From the NCBI GenBank assembly GCA_028284445.1, contig JANQRS010000082.1:19482-83481 (forward strand): a DNA stretch of 64,000 bases. Reading direction: 5' to 3'. Every line of letters begins with the position of its first letter. Within the stretch, counting starts at the first letter, position 1. Below, in pieces: positions 61,406 to 64,000 of the stretch. The position numbers and the translations under genes are program-made. This stretch comes from Calditrichia bacterium (GTDB taxonomy: Bacteria > Calditrichota > Calditrichia > RBG-13-44-9 > J075). The notes beneath the pieces were generated by a model, which was given only the letters and a program-made list of their open reading frames with translations, was not told where the DNA came from and did no database searches.

Positions 61406-63805
61406 CTAGCCTTGATGTTTTAAGGCCTCAACCGGATTTGCAAGGGCTGCGCGTGTGGCTTGATACCCAACCGTCAACAATGCCACAATTGCGACAATCA
61501 ACACTGATAGAAGGAAAGTACTCCATTCAATACTGGTTCGATATTCGAAATTATTTAGCCAGTTATCAACCGCAAAATACCCGAGCGGAAATGCCAGAAT
61601 ACCGGCCACCAGAATCCACTTTATCATGTCGCTGCAGAGCCGGCTGACAATTCCAGGCACCGAAGCACCAAGGACTTTACGAATACCAATTTCCTTGATT
61701 TTTTGCTCCGTTGTATAAGAGATGAGGCCAAATAATCCAAGGCAGGCGATGAATACTGCCAACGCAGAAAAGGCGGCAAAAAGCTTGCCGGAATTGGCTT
61801 CATCTTCATACATCCGCGCATAGTATTCATCCAGAAATGCGTAGTCAAATGGGCGGTCCACATTGTTATCCCAGACGCCGGAAATATGATCAATGATTTC
61901 TTGCATCGAGCGGGTTTCGGCCCGAACCAGAAGGAAGTCGAATCGATCGGGATTGATTGTGAGAATCATTGGCTCGATTTTTTGGGTCATTTTGTTATAG
62001 TGATAATCACGCACAACCCCAATCACCATAATATCCTGACCGCCGCGATTTGCAAAGGCTTTCCCGAGTGGCTCCTCCCAACCGAGTTCCTTTGCAGCCG
62101 TCTCATTGATAATTGCAGCGGCAACGCTGTCCGTCGCAAACTCTTTGGAAAAGCTGCGCCCGGCAACCATATCTATCTTCATGGTTTCGATAAAATCGTA
62201 ATCGACATAGCCAATCCGCATCATAATACTTTTTGCGTCTTCACCGGCAATTTGGCGAATACTTTGCGAACCGCTCGCCCCAAAACGCCCCGACGAGGCG
62301 CTGACGCCCCGAACACCGGCGTGCTCGGAGATTTGGTTTCTCAGCCGCTCAACAACAATCGGCTCCATGTCACCGCGCAAGGGCACAGAGACCAGCTGTT
62401 CCTTATCGAACCCAAGATCCTTGTTGTCAATAAACTGCATTTGATCAATGATCACCCCTGTCGTTATGATCAAGGTGATCGCCACAACAAACTGGCTGAC
62501 GACCAGCAATTTCCGCAGGCGTGTGGATCCGGTTGATCCGCTGCGATTGGCCTTTCCCTTGATCGTTTCGATCGGCTGGTATGACGATAGGAAAAACGCC
62601 GGATAGCTGCCGGCAATCAATGCCGTTATGAGTGTGACAATTGCCAGCTCCGGTAAAAATGTAGGGTAATCATAGAAGCTGAGCAAGAGTCGATTTCCCG
62701 ATAACTCCTGAAACAACGGCGTTGCAAGCAGCACAAGACCAACCCCAAGTATCAGCGCCAGGAAGGCAATCAGCAGCGATTCACCAAGGAATTGATAGAT
62801 GAGCACCTGCCGTTGCGTCCCCAATACCTTCCGAATACCAACTTCTTTGGCGCGTTTGGTCGCACGAGCCGTTGAGAGGTTCATGAAATTGATGCAGGCA
62901 ATTAACAAAACCAGAATGGCAATGGCAGTGAATACCTGAACAAGTATCAGGCTGCCTTGTTTACTATTGAATGTCTGAAACCGCATGTGATTCGACTGGA
63001 GATGTATTTCCCTAAGGGGCTGCAAATACATTTCCAGTCCTTCACTCCAGGCCTGTTTCGGCACATATTTTTCGATGAACGCCGGGAACTTGCTATCGAG
63101 AGCGTCAGGATCACTGTCCGGCTTCAGGGCAACATAAGTGGCCAGAGAATTTGACGTCCATGATCGCAACCATCCATTTCGCTCTTTGTAAGGCTTGATT
63201 GAAACGATCGCCCGGAACCTCAGATGGGAATTTTCCGGATAGTCTTCGATGACCCCGGTAATTTTCAGTGTCCATGAATCTGCCCAATTATCCACCTGTA
63301 CAATTTTCCCCAATGGATTTTCATCCGGGAAATACTTTTCGGCCATTTCACGATTAATGATCAAACCATCAGGGTTTGAAAGAGCGGTTTGGGGATTGCC
63401 GTGCAGAAATGTCAATGTGAAGATGTCGAAGAAGGCGCTGTCGGTTGCAATAAACGATGCTTCATAATTGCGCTCATCGCCATATTGAAAATAGCCTGTG
63501 CCCACGCCCATCACGCTGGTCGCCTGCTCAACCTCTGGAAAATCTGCTTGCATCGCTGCAGCAAGCGGCCCCATGGTCACCGCCACATGCTGCACCGGCA
63601 CACCGGGTGGCTTCTGAATCTCTACCGGCCGATAAATTCTATCGCCCTTCGCATGAAACTCATCAAAGCTGTACTCATTCTTAATGAATGTTGAAATCAG
63701 CACAAAGGCCGCCAGGCCAATGGCTAATCCAACGATATTGATAATGGTAAACAGTTTGTTCTTAAAGAGATTGCGGAAGGCGACTTTGAAGATATTGGTC
63801 AGCAT
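61406..63805 (-). CDS. FtsX/MacB-type ABC transporter permease (second copy)
   Basis: The 799-residue protein has the same two-half architecture as the gene at 8284: N-terminal MLTNIFKVAFRNLFKNKLFTI, MacB-like periplasmic domain (ITGVIEDYPENSHLRF), FtsX block RAKEVGIRKVLGTQRQVLI, second periplasmic domain (VIGVVRDYHYN) and C-terminal FtsX block IKEIGIRKVLGASVPGIVS. GAGGAT lies upstream of the ATG. It converges with the permease-peptidase gene and has no ATPase gene beside it. The two copies in the window are paralogues. The function is probably export or membrane remodelling. Confidence 0.88.
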   Translation of the reverse strand: MLTNIFKVAFRNLFKNKLFTIINIVGLAIGLAAFVLISTFIKNEYSFDEFHAKGDRIYRPVEIQKPPGVPVQHVAVTMGPLAAAMQADFPEVEQATSVMGVGTGYFQYGDERNYEASFIATDSAFFDIFTLTFLHGNPQTALSNPDGLIINREMAEKYFPDENPLGKIVQVDNWADSWTLKITGVIEDYPENSHLRFRAIVSIKPYKERNGWLRSWTSNSLATYVALKPDSDPDALDSKFPAFIEKYVPKQAWSEGLEMYLQPLREIHLQSNHMRFQTFNSKQGSLILVQVFTAIAILVLLIACINFMNLSTARATKRAKEVGIRKVLGTQRQVLIYQFLGESLLIAFLALILGVGLVLLATPLFQELSGNRLLLSFYDYPTFLPELAIVTLITALIAGSYPAFFLSSYQPIETIKGKANRSGSTGSTRLRKLLVVSQFVVAITLIITTGVIIDQMQFIDNKDLGFDKEQLVSVPLRGDMEPIVVERLRNQISEHAGVRGVSASSGRFGASGSQSIRQIAGEDAKSIMMRIGYVDYDFIETMKIDMVAGRSFSKEFATDSVAAAIINETAAKELGWEEPLGKAFANRGGQDIMVIGVVRDYHYNKMTQKIEPMILTINPDRFDFLLVRAETRSMQEIIDHISGVWDNNVDRPFDYAFLDEYYARMYEDEANSGKLFAAFSALAVFIACLGLFGLISYTTEQKIKEIGIRKVLGASVPGIVSRLCSDMIKWILVAGILAFPLGYFAVDNWLNNFEYRTSIEWSTFLLSVLIVAIVALLTVGYQATRAALANPVEALKHQG

Positions 63806-64000
63806 GAGGATCCTCTACTTTAAAGTGGTCCTGAGATTACGATGAGCTATTCCCCTTTTTAATTGGACTTGTCGTAGAGGCAAAAGGTTTGCAGGTAGTC
63901 GAAATAACTAAAGTGACTAAAGTGACTAAAGTGACTAAAGTGACTAAAGTGACTAAAGTGACTAAAGTGACTAAAGTGACTAAAGTGACTAAAGTGACTA
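63806..64000. repeat. GTGACTAAA tandem array running off the window end
   Basis: From 63913 to the window end the 9-bp unit GTGACTAAA repeats exactly for 88 bases (9.8 units), with a preceding TAACTAAA partial unit. It continues beyond the window, so its full length is unknown. The bases from 63806 to 63905 hold the upstream region of the permease gene with no gene visible. Confidence 0.8.

Noticed and set aside
61886..62536. 216-codon antisense frame inside the second permease gene
   Set aside because: It overlaps a well-supported gene and has no protein-like features.
63913..64000. CRISPR-like array of short repeats
   Set aside because: The 9-bp units follow each other directly with no spacers, and no cas gene is visible.

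Overview
The window looks like a chromosomal segment of an uncultured or environmental Gram-negative bacterium of the FCB superphylum (Calditrichota, KSB1, Ignavibacteria or Zixibacteria type). The main evidence is that five intact secreted proteins, and one broken one, end in the ~85-residue C-terminal sorting domain that carries or derives from the NYPNPFNP motif. Other support comes from FtsX-like permeases of ~800 residues without a linked ATPase, a Reg_prop/SpoIIE sensor, a hybrid kinase-AraC regulator and an ABC permease fused to an M1 peptidase. I see no rRNA, tRNA, CRISPR array, insertion sequence or prophage.

Layout. 1-8200 is an AT-richer block, all on +: sigma factor, membrane protein with a zinc-binding anti-sigma domain, three unknown exported or membrane-anchored proteins, and a signal-peptide-bearing TPR-CHAT caspase-like protease with an intact His-Cys pair. 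8280-14820 holds an FtsX-like permease, a secreted beta-lactamase-fold serine hydrolase and a CadC-like winged-helix/propeller regulator with phased repeats in front of it. 14826-28153 is a stretch of secreted or lipid-anchored repeat proteins (Asp-box, FG-GAP/ASPIC, LVIVD, propeller, NHL-like), including a beta-helix gene broken by two frame changes.

28193-33825 is a two-gene minus-strand unit: a KAP-type P-loop NTPase with an N-terminal helical module that resembles an effector-associated domain, followed by a 1093-residue polytopic membrane protein of no family I recognise. 34174-39000 encodes a GH26-like glycosidase and a giant sensor ending in a SpoIIE-type phosphatase. 38994-45553 contains two copies of a module pairing a BlaR1-like M56 metallopeptidase with an alpha/beta hydrolase. 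One copy is led by a BlaI repressor with three perfect 16-bp palindromes upstream.

45699-64000 is regulatory and transport DNA: a hybrid kinase-AraC protein with a minimal sensor, an FG-GAP secreted protein, a divergent SDR/TetR pair with two shared operators, a divergent NsrR-like Rrf2 regulator and truncated haemoglobin followed by DoxX, a PEBP-family protein, an AraC regulator, a LytS/LytTR two-component pair, an ABC ATPase with a permease-M1 peptidase fusion, and a second FtsX-like permease. Arrays of a 9-bp unit, GTGACTAAA, sit between genes at several places here and run off the end of the window.

The two best candidates for an undescribed system are the sigma/anti-sigma/CHAT cluster, which could be a protease-gated envelope signalling or defence pathway, and the KAP NTPase with its giant membrane partner. 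The duplicated M56-hydrolase module is third. All functional links are inference from gene order and recognisable domains.
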